From the NCBI GenBank assembly GCA_000827265.1, contig KN834817.1, positions 3,167-28,374 of the forward strand: a stretch of DNA of 25,208 nucleotides, written 5' to 3'. This stretch comes from Collybiopsis luxurians FD-317 M1. Taxonomy: Eukaryota; Basidiomycota; Agaricomycetes; Agaricales; Omphalotaceae. Below the pieces are notes generated by a model. The model was not told the DNA's origin. It was given only the letters and a program-made list of their open reading frames with translations, and ran no database searches. Positions 10,029-20,086 of the stretch are shown in pieces; the stretch's first letter is position 1; the number at the start of each line of letters is the position of its first letter. The translations under genes were made by a program, and so were the position numbers.

Positions 10029-10764
10029 TCAATTTTGCTGTCCAGAATTCTTTTTAGTCTTTGGCTTTTTAGCATTACCCATCCCATCTCCATTACTAAT
10101 CTTTCGCTTCCTTTTAAGATCTTGATGGAAAGATTCTGCAATAGCTGTAATAGCCTTTGATGATGCACCCTTTCCTTCTGGTTGTTTACACCATAATTAT
10201 AATCTGGACCATACTGTTTAATTATTAAGTCAGTTATGGTAGAACCCTTAGATAGCACATAGACAGGACATACTACAACTTCCTCATCATCATTCCCATC
10301 TCCCTTCATATCATATGGAGTGACATCAGGTCCAATTAATTGAGGATCACCTCCTCCTTCATGTGGGCCTACATCTAGTCCCCATTGATGATTACCAGCA
10401 ACACCAGCCCTTTGGGATTCATCAAACATAATTTTATCCAGTAGATGCAGAGCCTCAAAATTGACATCTACACCATCCTTTTGCTGAAGCTTCCCATCTA
10501 CTGTAAGGCCATTCCACTCTTGCAGATGCTCCCATGCTTTGTGCAGTACATGGCTATCAACATCTTCAAATTGAGCAGTTTCTTCTGTAAAATGGCGATA
10601 AGTAAGGAGCAAAGTGCAGGCATGAGTAATAGAGTAGTCAAGAAGATGATGCAACTCTAGCTCAGTGGCATCACCAGAACCCAGGCATTCCACTGCATGC
10701 ATTCTCTCACACAGTTAAAATTTAACAGCCTTCAATGCAGTGACATCGGCACTATTGAGGGCTG
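10029..10764 (-). pseudogene. Unrecognised minus-strand gene fragment with basic C-terminal tail, frameshifted
   Basis: Read on the minus strand, the frame covers ALNSADVTALKAVKF, a TAA stop at about 10716, then ERMHAVECLGSGDATELE and onward. The second arm of the inverted repeat at 11.4 kb has FLLHER at the stop position, so the stop is secondary. The middle is acidic (GDGNDDEEVVV). Near 10185-10200 the coding frame shifts by one: the downstream frame reads KGASSKAITAIAESF, then a lysine/arginine-rich tail (DLKRKRKI, NAKKPKTKK) that could be a nuclear localisation signal, ending in TGA at 10029-10031. The alternative unshifted frame runs to 9929 but becomes unlike protein. The 5' part beyond 10764 is missing. 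Family unknown. Confidence 0.45.
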
Positions 10765-11483
10765 TTCACACCAGCCCGCTGCCGGTCTGCAATGGGCTGG
10801 CCTCAATCTGGCTGCCAGCGGACCTATTTAATACCATAATAATAATATATTTTTGTTGTCCACAGCTGCACTTGATGCATGGCTCCCATGTCCATTTATT
10901 GACTTATACCTGAACCTCAAGGAGATGATGATTGGGCGGTAACTCTACATGATCAATGGTTTGACTGAGAGCAGTTGATGAGCAAATGTTGGCCAGGACA
11001 GATGCACCACCCACATGTTACAAGGCCTGGTTTATCTTCAACTGCCACTTTGTTACAACATGCCCCTTTCCTGCGAGGCTTATTCAAAGTAATGAAGTCC
11101 TGGCCCAGTAGTAAACCTCCTGACTTTTCTGAAGACTTTCCCAATGTTACCAGTCCTTGATTTGAATATGAGCTCATTTGTTTAGAAGAGGCTATAGCTC
11201 ATTATTATGTTCGCCAGTTTTTAGTTGTATTCCATTGTCCGGCCACTATGCCACACTCCTGCCCTGCTCATATAAGTCCACTGTATTGACCTTTGCTTAC
11301 TTGATTATCTCTACTGTATATCTTATCCTGTAACTACATTCAGATATATTGAATACATTTTGATAAGTAAATGAATTAAGATCTGGCCTTGATTGTGAAC
11401 TGCCCTATGAGCAGCCCTCAATAGTGCCAATGTCACTGCATTGAAGGCTGTTAAATTCTTACTGCATGAGAGAATGCATGCAG
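10693..11483. repeat. Inverted repeat with coding arms around a 0.6-kb spacer
   Basis: The left arm (10693-10766) and right arm (about 11395-11483) are nearly perfect reverse complements, apart from a 10-bp insertion (TGCCCTATGA) in the right arm and a few substitutions. Both encode the same peptide, ALNSA(D/N)VTALKAVKF then ERMHA, on opposite strands, so they are copies of one gene segment rather than classic transposon ends. The right copy stops exactly where the LTR at 11484 begins; the left copy continues (GCATGCAGTGGAATGCC). The spacer 10770-11390 has no recognised gene; a TATA-like promoter sequence (CATATAAG) lies near 11270. Confidence 0.65.
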
Positions 11484-12144
11484 TGTTCCTAGAACCAATT
11501 CTGTATCCCAGCTAAATCTGTCGCAGAGACAGGAGATAAGGCAGTGGCATGGATTTGAAGCACAGGCACTAGCACAGAGCAAGCATCAAGCACAGACAGT
11601 GATGTGAGCTCAAGCACAAGATAAAAGAATAAGGGATCTCAATGATGGTGATAGCTCAGAGGGCCAATCACAATGATCAAAGAATATCAAGCTAGTCCCC
11701 AAAGACCAAGTCAATATTAAGTGTGAGTGAAGATGCAAACATATACCTAGTTCCCAAAGACCAAGAGGTCAAGATGGGGAACTAGGAGCTATTTACAGTC
11801 CTATTTATATGAGTTGGAGAATAGAAAGGAAAGAACAATAAAGGCGACAGCACAAGAAGAAGAAAGTGAACATACATGTGGTTGTACATGAAAGAACAAT
11901 GAAAGGGTGACAGTGCAAGAAAGGGATTAGGAATTGTCTCAGCAAGAAGCAAGAGGATGATAAAGCAAATAGAAAGAGAGGCAGTGGAATCATGTGGAAA
12001 GAAGATGGAAGTGTGATGTATCAAAGAAGTATTGGAATATTGGAATGGAATGATGGTGTGTCATAAATGCGATCATGTGAACAAGTGTGTGAAGAAAGTG
12101 AAAAATAGGGGTGAGAAAATGATATAAGTACCAGTGTCACAACA
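11484..12144 (-). mobile_element. 3' LTR of a Ty3/Gypsy retrotransposon
   Basis: Read on the minus strand the 661-bp segment begins TGTTGTGACACTGG (12144 downward) and ends CTAGGAACA at 11484, giving TGTT...AACA termini. Internally adjacent is a purine-rich tract, GGAGGGCAG, and the pol frame ends in TAA immediately before the LTR (12145-12147). The outer boundary is independently fixed because the gene arm matching 10693-10766 breaks off exactly at 11483/11484. The expected target duplication would be TGCAG (11479-11483), but the partner end of the element is lost. The matching 5' LTR is not in the window. Confidence 0.7.
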
Positions 12145-14430
12145 TTACTGCCCTCCTACAGTCAATGTCCCAGCAACAATTTCAGTGAAGTTTTTGTATG
12201 GTTGCCATGGGAGTGAGTGAAAGATTGTGGCCGAAATCTTTCAAGGTGCATTTGGATGAGCTTTGTAGAAATCAGATATTGCCTTGTCACTAGATCCTAA
12301 CACACTATCCTCATTTTCCCAGCTGTCATGGCTCTCATCGTACCCTTTCCACCTAACCAAAAACTGTAATTTTTTCCAATGTCCCCTCAGCTGACTATCC
12401 AAAATCTGATCCACTTCATAGAACTCTTCTCCTTCTACTATCTCAGGCTCTGGTGGTAGTGGCTTTGTCCCATTGATTTTGTTTCCCTTCCATGGTGCAA
12501 GTCAGTTGATGTGGATGTTGTCATGGATCTTCATCCAAGTGGGTAGGGCAAGGCAGTATGTGTGTGATCCTGTCTTCTCGACAATTTCAAATGGTCCAAG
12601 GCATTGGCTTCCCAGTTTCTCATTCTTTCATTGGATTTTGAGGTTGTTGATTGACAGCCATACTGCCTGTCCTACTTGAAACTCCTGTATCATCCCATCC
12701 ACACTATCTCCTATACACTGTTTGCTCATCTGTAGTGCTGCCTCTGCATCTTCCCTAGCATGTCACAGTATTTCTAAGTGTTGGTCTATTGATGGGTACA
12801 ATTTCCAGACTCCAATGGGGATGGTGAATTCTGGTGTATAACCATAGAGGACTTTGAATGGGGAATGGTCATGTGCAAAGTGGATTTGGGAATTAATGAC
12901 AAATTTGGCAGTAGGCAGGAGGTGATCCCAATCATCTTGTTGGTGGCTGATGTACATTCAGATATAGTGCTCAATTTCCTGATTGGCATGTTCCATCTGT
13001 CCATTGGTTTCTGGGTGGTAAGCTGTTCTGAGGGCAGATTTGACTCCTAAACATTTTAGGAGTTGGCACATGACATCAGCAGCAAATTGGGGACCTTGAT
13101 CAGAGATAAATCTCCTTGGGAGGCCATGCAGATGGAAAATTTCATGATAGTAGAAGTCGGCCACTGCCTCAGCTGTGATTTCTGTGGTGGTTGGGAAGCA
13201 GTGGATCATTTTGGTATAATGGTTGCTGAAGGTGATTACAGCATTATGACCATCTTGAGTCATAGGAAGTTTGCCAATCAGATCATCTCTGATGTCCTGC
13301 CAGGGCCCAGCAGGCATTGGAAGAGGTTGGAGAGGGGATGAGTGATGGGGATTGAGTTGTTTCCACTGACAGGTGTCACATCCTTCTACATATTTGTCCA
13401 CAAATGAGTGCATTGCTGGCCACCAAAAATGTCAGCTAATGAGTTCTAGTGTCCAATGTTTTCCAGGGTGGCTGGCAGTTGGTGCATCATGACTCTGTGC
13501 CACTACTGCTCTTCTCAACTCTGTGTCAGGTGGAACATATGCTTTCCCTCAGTAATACACAATACCCTCTTCTTCTTTCCATTCTGCCAGTCCTCCTGTG
13601 AGCTTCTGCAGCCCTTTGAGCTTCTTTAATCCTTCTAACACCTCTGTTTCCCTTTCGCTAGCAGTCCAGATACGGTCTTGTAGTGGGTTATGGAAGAGGA
13701 CCATTGTCAAGGCTTGGATGAAATGTTCTGGATGTAATACTGTCTGTTCTTGGTTGTCCTCGGAATCATTTATCTGAAGATTGGGCATGCAGGAAAGAGT
13801 GTCAGCCTGTGTATTGGATTTTCCTGCACAATGTTTAAGTTTGAAATCAAACTGAGAGAGCCTCAGAGCCCATCGTGCTTGTCGTCAACTAAGATCCTGT
13901 GCATTTCTCCAGAATTCTAAATTTTGATGATCAGTTATGATTTCAAATGGTTCTGGTAACCCTTCCAGGAAGCTCCTCCAGTCCTTCAATGCTTCTATGA
14001 TAGCCAACATCTCTCGATTGTAGATTTCATAGTTTCGCTCAGCCGGATCCATAGAGGCCCATCTGAATGCTACCCAGTGCCACAGTTCATCTTCTTGTTG
14101 TTGCAGAAGCATACCTCCAGTTGCAAATCCTGATGCATCTACTTCAATTCATGTAGGGCAGTTTGGGTCCCAGAGTGCAAGAATTGGTGAAGAAATGAAA
14201 GCTTCTTTTAGTGATTGAAATGCATCTTGTTGTTCTGTTCCCCAATTCCATTTGGTGTCTTTCCAGGTTAGATCATTAAGAGGTCAGGCTTTCTTTGCAA
14301 ATCCTTCAATGAATCTCCAGTAGAAATTAGCAAAACCTAAGAATCCATGCAAATCACAAAGGCATGTGGGGCTGGGCCAATTTTGGACCACTTCCACCTT
14401 TACCGGATCACTGCCAGCAGGCCAGACTTT
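12145..14430 (-). pseudogene. Ty3/Gypsy chromovirus pol relic (RT end, RNase H, integrase, chromodomain)
   Basis: One continuous minus-strand frame runs from about 14430 to a TAA at 12145-12147. In order: the RT connection region ([12 protein letters not shown]); RNase H with VDASGFATGG, RNYEIYNREMLAIIEALKDW and IITDHQNLEFW; an integrase zinc-finger region (SHD, GKHWT, GCDTC); an integrase core with [31 protein letters not shown] and ANQEIEH; the integrase C-terminal part (LGPFEIVEKTGSHTYCLALP); then a chromodomain, YEVDQILDSQLRGHWKKLQF to VRWKGYDESHDSWE. Ten in-frame TGA codons interrupt it (complement at 14284, 14149, 13885, 13549, 13432, 12958, 12763, 12628, 12502 and 12241), and I see no frameshift. 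The 5' two thirds of the element (gag, protease, most of RT and the 5' LTR) are missing, cut near 14400-14430. It encoded reverse transcription and chromatin-targeted integration; it is now inactive. Confidence 0.9.
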
Positions 14431-15410
14431 TTCTGCTGTAAAAAGCTAGGAAATATATTTTTTTTTCTTGTACATTTAACATAATATCTTTCTAGAGCAA
14501 AAAACTATATTTACCTCTTGAAAAATCTCAAAGAAAAAATCACTTATTGCAATATTTTTCTCAGCTAGAAAATGTACAGGAATATTTGGATTTTAACTTA
14601 GGATAAAGGACTCATTTCCTGATTGAAGAATAATACATATCTTGGTGGCTTTTTTGGCCAATAGATATTAAATTTCCCTGTTATTATTACCTAAGAAGTA
14701 ACTTGCCTTTTTTGGTCAGGACATCTTTGTTTTCACTATTTCTTCATCCTTTGTCAAAGGTCACTTTTTACAGCCACAAAAAGTAACAGGCGATCATTGC
14801 CCACTCATGCCCATTCAGTGCCCACCTAATATCCAGCCAATGCCTGTTAGGCTTCCACTCACCACTTTCAAAGCCTGGCCATTGGGTGATGAAGGGTGTG
14901 AGGCCCTTATTGTTGTTTACTCTTCCATTCAAAGAATGTATTCCCTTCCTGCTCCTTCTCAAATGCCTTTTGCTGCTTCTACATGCTATGGATACCTAAG
15001 GAACTTTGTGCTACTGCTGTTATCAACACTTGAGGTACACCTGCTTTATTTTTTTTCTTAACTTCTTAGGCTCATCCACAGTCTCCTGGACTGCCTAATA
15101 AAGTAGTTGTCAGAATCCCCATGGATCATCCAGAGCTGCAACAGCTGGAGGCAGAATTGAATGAATGGCAAAGTAAAGATGATACAAGCCTGAAAGTTCT
15201 GCTCAAGAACAAAAAGGTAAAATACCTTACTTTAAACCTTTCTCACTCATTCAAGCTTCTCAGGATATTGAAATTCAGAAAAAAAAAAAAACTCCTTTCA
15301 TCTCTTACATTTTACTCAGAAGCTAAGAAGTGTATGTTAAGGAGGCTACTAGAAGTGGCTAGGATCACCAGATCATTCAAAGCGTCCACAGTGTGCTCCT
15401 GAATTAAAAG
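14431..15410 (+). other. AT-rich debris and a possible short spliced gene fragment
   Basis: The first 330 bp are AT-rich with no recognised content. Between about 14950 and 15216 two pieces could be exons: MPFAASTCYGYLRNF to STLE, ending at a GTACAC donor near 15032, then from a TTCTTAG acceptor near 15070, AHPQSPGLPNKVVVRIPMDH and ELNEWQSKDD, ending KNKK at a GTAAAA donor near 15215. They join in phase. I recognise no family, no clean continuation follows, and a run of 14 A lies inside the next intron-like stretch. It is probably a relic. Confidence 0.2.
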
Positions 15411-17100
15411 GCGCAAGTTGAAAGTGTTCTATCTTTGTACTATAATGTACACCAGCAGCCTTATTTTTTCTTGCAGTATCTACTTATGTTCCTACTTGCT
15501 TATTAAGCAGCCAGTCACATTATATTGGTTATCTACTTACCTTTTATATAGAATATTACTACACATGTACTCAGGACTTGTATATAAGGACTAGCAGGGC
15601 TAACTGAGATAGATTTTGGAGTTTTCATGACAGCTATAAGCTAATTGGGCATAACATCAAGGGGATCACAAGTGGCAAGTCCTGGCCACAAACAACACAA
15701 AGTATACAATGGGCCCTCAAGGCACTCGCTGCCCCAAATAGTCTATACCCTTAGCCAACCTGCTCAATAGTCCTTCAAAGCCCATACTGACTGTGAATAG
15801 TTGATACCCTTAGCCAACCCTAGATGGACTGCTAAGACCAGAGGACTAGCACACATTATTGGCTAAGAAGGTGGAACACTGAACAACTTGCTAAGACCAG
15901 AGGGCTACCAAGGGCTATCAGGGTTGGGCATTGAAACTTGTATTTTCAAAGTAATTCTATGGTATTTATACAACAAAGCCAGCCTGAGCTCGCAGAACAA
16001 AATGAGATGGTAAAACTATAACACTTCTGGCCATCTTTGGCCATGGTACAAATCAAGTAGTAAATCTTGGTGCAACATAAAGAAATAAAGAAAGATTTCT
16101 TTTCTGGTATTCATTGCCTGACTGGACCTCTCATTCCTATATTCCTTTTGTGTCTACTCAAGTGTTGCATCATGGCTCATCCTATCCTGCACTGGCTAGC
16201 ATGACTAGCTATGCTTAACTACTCCCAAGCTTATTCTGAACAACCAAGCCAGATCAAGCTTGTCCCCTTCAGATATTCCAAATCAGTCATAGGATAGCTT
16301 CCCAATGATATCCAGTTTATAATACTTTAGTACAATCTGTACAGCACAATTCTGGAAAGTTTCCTGTATGGTCCTACTATCAGACAATCATGGCTCCTGG
16401 TTCTAAATTCTTCCTTTGACTTGGCTAACTCCATCCACAGTGGGCTAAGGTCCAGGTCTGTGCAATTTCGGGGATCCCAGCAATACTATTCATTCCAAAG
16501 TTCTGGCTCTGACCAGCTTCAGGACATATGGTGTTCAGATTGCCCATTTGCTTCACAGAGTTTCCTTGGCCAATGTTGGCCAGAGCGTATACTTGTTCCC
16601 CCTATGGTTTATACCCTGAGTTGCACACACTACATGTCCCCCTAGTATGGAATCTCAGCCACACATGTAGAGACCAGCTCTGGATACTATTGCTTTGACA
16701 TGCTGGGCAGCCATATCCAGGTTAGGTACTCCTAGAGACCATAGTGGGCTGGTATATATGGATACTCTAGCCAACTTCATCCTATTCATATGTAGACTTC
16801 TGTAGTGAGGCTTTGTGACTAGCTGGCTTGGGCAGGCTACTGTCCTCTGAATACATTCTAGAGCCCAGATTGTCAATCTAAGGCTGTTAGAGGCCTACAT
16901 GAAAAATATGTATCACCAATATGGATTGCACCAGAAAAAGGTCCTCCTGCCCACATCCAGTTGGCCTCACATTGATGTCAAGCAGATTAAATGCATCCCA
17001 TTACAACTGCTTCCAAGAAAAAGAGCAAACTTCAACAAGTCCAATGAGTCTTTGACAGTCAAAGCTCAGTTATATTGCCATGTATCTGCCTGCAGACCAG
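15411..17100. other. Intergenic repeat debris; short duplicated motifs
   Basis: No gene was recognised. A small internal duplication is visible at 15735-15910: ATACCCTTAGCCAACC occurs near 15746 and again near 15806, and GCTAAGACCAGAGG near 15831 and 15891. GTATATAAGGA near 15590 resembles the core promoter seen in LTRs. The sequence is CpG-poor and has only short open frames without motifs. Confidence 0.35.
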
Positions 17101-18290
17101 CTTGACAGCCTGGCACTGTCCAATGGTGGGCCCGACACTGCCATGTCTATATATTGTATCGGTAGATTCCAGGCAGATAAGTAGCAGGCAAAATTTTAAA
17201 ACCCTGGCAAATTAAATCACATACAAAATGCAAGTGCACTGATAGCTCATTGTGGATTCTGGATTCAATGTGAAAGGAAGGTTGACTCATACTCAATTCT
17301 CATCTAGCTTAATGCACAACTACTTTGCCTCTCTTGGTGACTCTGCTCACCCCAACTTGAGTGACCCCCACACATGCACCATCACCCACTTCTAAGAACT
17401 CCTTTTCATCTCCTTCTGCAAGTTTTCTGTCATCACTGATGACCTCATCCTTTATTAATGTGATAGTTCTGGAACAAGATTATCAACAGTACAGACATAT
17501 TTTCAAAAAGGTGTGCAATTAGGGGGCTGAGGAGTTTGGCAAGGTTTGGGAATGATCAGGAGGGGTTGGTGTATGATGTGCTGTATCAGGTGATGTGTGT
17601 GGTTCTGTTACCTCCGCTGATGACAACAGTGGGGATGGAGGAGAAAGGGACTTTGACAACAGGGCAGGTGCCAATGGGGACATTATTAAATGAGGGGCTG
17701 GTGGGGGATGAGGATCAAGCTTAGGATGTTCCAGTATTTCCTAAGTGAGATTGCTCCATGGGTGAGGGTTGAGAAGATTGTTAAGAATGGATTTCAGGTG
17801 GGTTTGATGAATTTCCTCTCTCCCTTCCCTCTTCCCATTTCCCTTCTCCTACTTTTTTCCTTGCCTCTTCCCTTTTCCCTCTTGCTTCCTTCACTTCATC
17901 TGCTCCCGCAAATGCTAATGGGGTTGAAATTGTTTCAGCAACATGTCAATAGGGAAGTTACTGAACACAGGATCCTTGATAGGTTGTTCCTCTACTGGGA
18001 CACTTCACATTGTGGGGCTCTTTGTTTCAGGTGAGTGGAGGATGAAGGAAGAAAGTTGTAATGCATGCCATTACCAATTAATTCATTTTCCTTTTTTAGG
18101 ATCTTGTCTGTGGCCTAGGTGGTGTTATGTTCAATGACCTGATGGAAAATATGGAATAGTTCTTCAATCTGCATATAAGAACAAGGATGGGTTTTTGACA
18201 AAGGATAAAGTATTGACTGTTTTGGAATCATTTTTGGTATGTGTGCCTTACCTCGCAACCCTGTCCTTCCAAGGTACAAAGGCTAACAAA
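17101..18290. other. Intergenic region with a polypyrimidine tract
   Basis: No gene was recognised. 17812-17911 on the plus strand is a C/T-rich tract of about 100 nt with few purines (purine-rich on the other strand). G-rich sequence upstream (about 17520-17710) gives an open frame of 62 codons without recognisable motifs. Confidence 0.35.
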
Positions 18291-18877
18291 AACTACTATG
18301 GTTGTTAGGGATAGTGAACAGTTAGGGATAGTGAAATTGTCAAAAAATCACTGAAATGAAGGACTTCTGCTCATCCAGAGGCCCTGATAATTTTTTAAAG
18401 CATGGTTAGAAACTAGTGCTCATTTCCATCTACTTACATTGGGAAGATTCACAAGAAAACAAAATGGTTGAGGAAATAGTGAATGCACTGAATTGTATAT
18501 GTTCATCAAAGTGCCAGGAACATTACATTGGTGAATAGAATATGTGTACAAGAGTTGCTGGGGCTTGATAGTATGTTTAGTGTAGTCTAAATTTCAAATT
18601 TCAAAAGAGTCCATGCAATATTGAAAGAATGAGGACCAAAACAAACAACTTGTGCTGTCTCCATAACAGCACTGTGAGAAACAAACAAACTATCCCTAAC
18701 CCCCTTGGTCTCTGCCTGACAAAGTCAGTAAAATCAGGAAAAATCCTAGAAATTCAACATAACAGTTTTTCAGCCTTAGAAATTTAACTGTCTACTCAGA
18801 ATTAGGATACTCAAACAGGTCGAGGAGTTATTAGCATTTTGATCAAAATTTCACAATCCCTAACAACCATAGTAGTT
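18291..18877. mobile_element. Putative MITE-like element with 28-bp terminal inverted repeats
   Basis: AACTACTATGGTTGTTAGGG and the eight bases after it at 18291-18318 are matched in reverse complement at 18850-18877 with one mismatch (GGATAGTGAA versus GGATTGTGAA). The 587-bp interior has no coding frame. The left end carries a second partial copy of the inner motif (GTTAGGGATAGTGAAATTGT at 18321). I see no clear target-site duplication, so the exact termini and the superfamily stay open. Confidence 0.6.
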
Positions 18878-19150
18878 CATCTTCAGGTTCAAAGGGAGCA
18901 GTGTATACCTTGTCAGCATCAGTTGCTCCATGACCAATGCATTCAAGTATGGGGATGCCCTTTTGGCTGATGGACTGGATGGACCTGGGATGGGCATGAC
19001 AATACAGAGTGGGGTGCCTGGAGTAGATTGTGAACTAAGCTAACAGTGAGCAGACCACTAGGCAGGAATGATTAGTGTAGGAGCACAACTGAAACTGAGC
19101 ATATCCTGTGGGTAAAAAGTTGCATGCTGAAAGCAATCATGCAACATCAT
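18878..19150. other. Intergenic sequence, nothing recognised
   Basis: CpG-poor sequence between the inverted-repeat element and the diverged copy of the 7.4-7.8 kb gene. No motif or convincing open frame was seen. Confidence 0.3.
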
Positions 19151-19450
19151 TCTGTAGTTGATCCAGAACATCAACCACAGTAGGAAAGGAAAGCTAGCAA
19201 AGAACACTCACCAACAACATCCCCAATCAGCCAGTTATACTTGTACAATCCAGTAAATGTTATGCACAGCCAAATTTGATGGGATTCAAATTGCAAGGCC
19301 TGTAAGTACAACACACACCTATCATAGATCACAATGCCAGTTTTAGTTCTATATAGATGTGCATTGCATGTGAACATGGATGAGAGATTCCTATAGCAGG
19401 GATTGCATTTAGCCCCATACACAACCATCTTCCTACTCCACATCTAGGGA
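19151..19450 (-). pseudogene. Diverged copy of the 7.4-7.8 kb minus-strand sequence
   Basis: On the minus strand this stretch matches the candidate gene at 7447-7740 piece by piece. AAATTTGGCTG (CAAATTTGGCTG here), the following GAT-TTGT/C block and its GTGAG donor, the upstream ACATCTATA(TA)G acceptor-like sequence, the CAAT/AATCCCTG block and the post-intron TTCTGGAT block all correspond, with many substitutions and indels. Its frame reads HLYRTKTGIVIYD and ESHQIWL, then GDVVG. It is CpG-poor whereas the copy at 7.5 kb is CpG-rich. The continuation is degraded, so this copy is probably dead. It lies about 640 bp upstream of the second NLR locus. Confidence 0.45.
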
Positions 19451-20086
19451 TAACCTCTATCATATTCTAGTTATGACATTGGCCTGTCCATTCCCTATCA
19501 GGATACTGTCAACAACAAGGGATTGAGATATACCCACTCGGAGTGTTTAAACAATTGCCCAAGGTGTTACTTTGTCAGCATGGTTAGATATTATGCACAA
19601 TTGTGTACTGGGAGAGAGGAATATATATTCATGTTTGTGTGTAGGTGTGGATCTTGACAGGCTTAGAGATAGGCAACAGAGTAGGAGTGTATGAAGACTG
19701 TAGGAATGGAAAAGACACAGCTTGCTCATTCTGAGATCCGCCAGGCTGTTGCCACATGGTGTCCTGCTGAAAGCGGACCTATGTCAAAAAACTGATGCAT
19801 CATTGATGGACAATCCCTGCGGAGAAATTCCAGGCGCACTAAAAGTGGTCATGGGATTATTAGTGGTGCTTGCATATAGGGTTTTATTGCTGTTTTCATG
19901 ATCCACCCATCATGAATGGTTTACAGCATATATAGTATGTCAACAGTGTATATGCTAACAAATTGATCCACATTGATTGTGTACTTTTCCACAGAACCTT
20001 GGGTATGACACTGACAAGTGAAAAGTGAGAATGTTCTTTGTTGTGACAGTGTGAGAGCACTAGTAGTCTGATGATAAGTGACTAGT
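19451..20086. other. Flank of the second NLR locus, homologous to the intact gene's promoter region
   Basis: From about 19895 the sequence resembles the leader of the intact NLR gene: ATCCACCCATCATGAATG versus ATCCGCCCATGAGTGAT, AGTATGT, GATTGTGTA and AGTGAGAATG versus GGTGAGAATG. The TATA box counterpart has decayed to CATATAGGG near 19871. The duplicated unit therefore included the promoter and 5' UTR. The part before about 19860 shows nothing I can name. Confidence 0.5.

Noticed and set aside
10757..11400. Solo LTR suggested by TGTTCACA and TTGTGAAC ends
   Set aside because: The flanking sequences are inverted copies of each other, so no direct target duplication can be recognised; the inverted-repeat description covers the data.
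12145..14430. In-frame TGA read as a recoded amino acid (alternative genetic code or selenocysteine)
   Set aside because: TGA is used as the terminal stop of the intact NLR gene, and the TGA codons in pol fit CGA mutation in a dead transposon.
17536..17724. 62-codon plus-strand open frame in G-rich sequence
   Set aside because: No recognisable motif, no exon context, and low-complexity G/T-rich composition.
18690..18715. CTATCCCTAACCCCC as a telomere-like repeat
   Set aside because: Only one partial unit is present and it matches the terminal repeat of the surrounding element (CCCTAAC).
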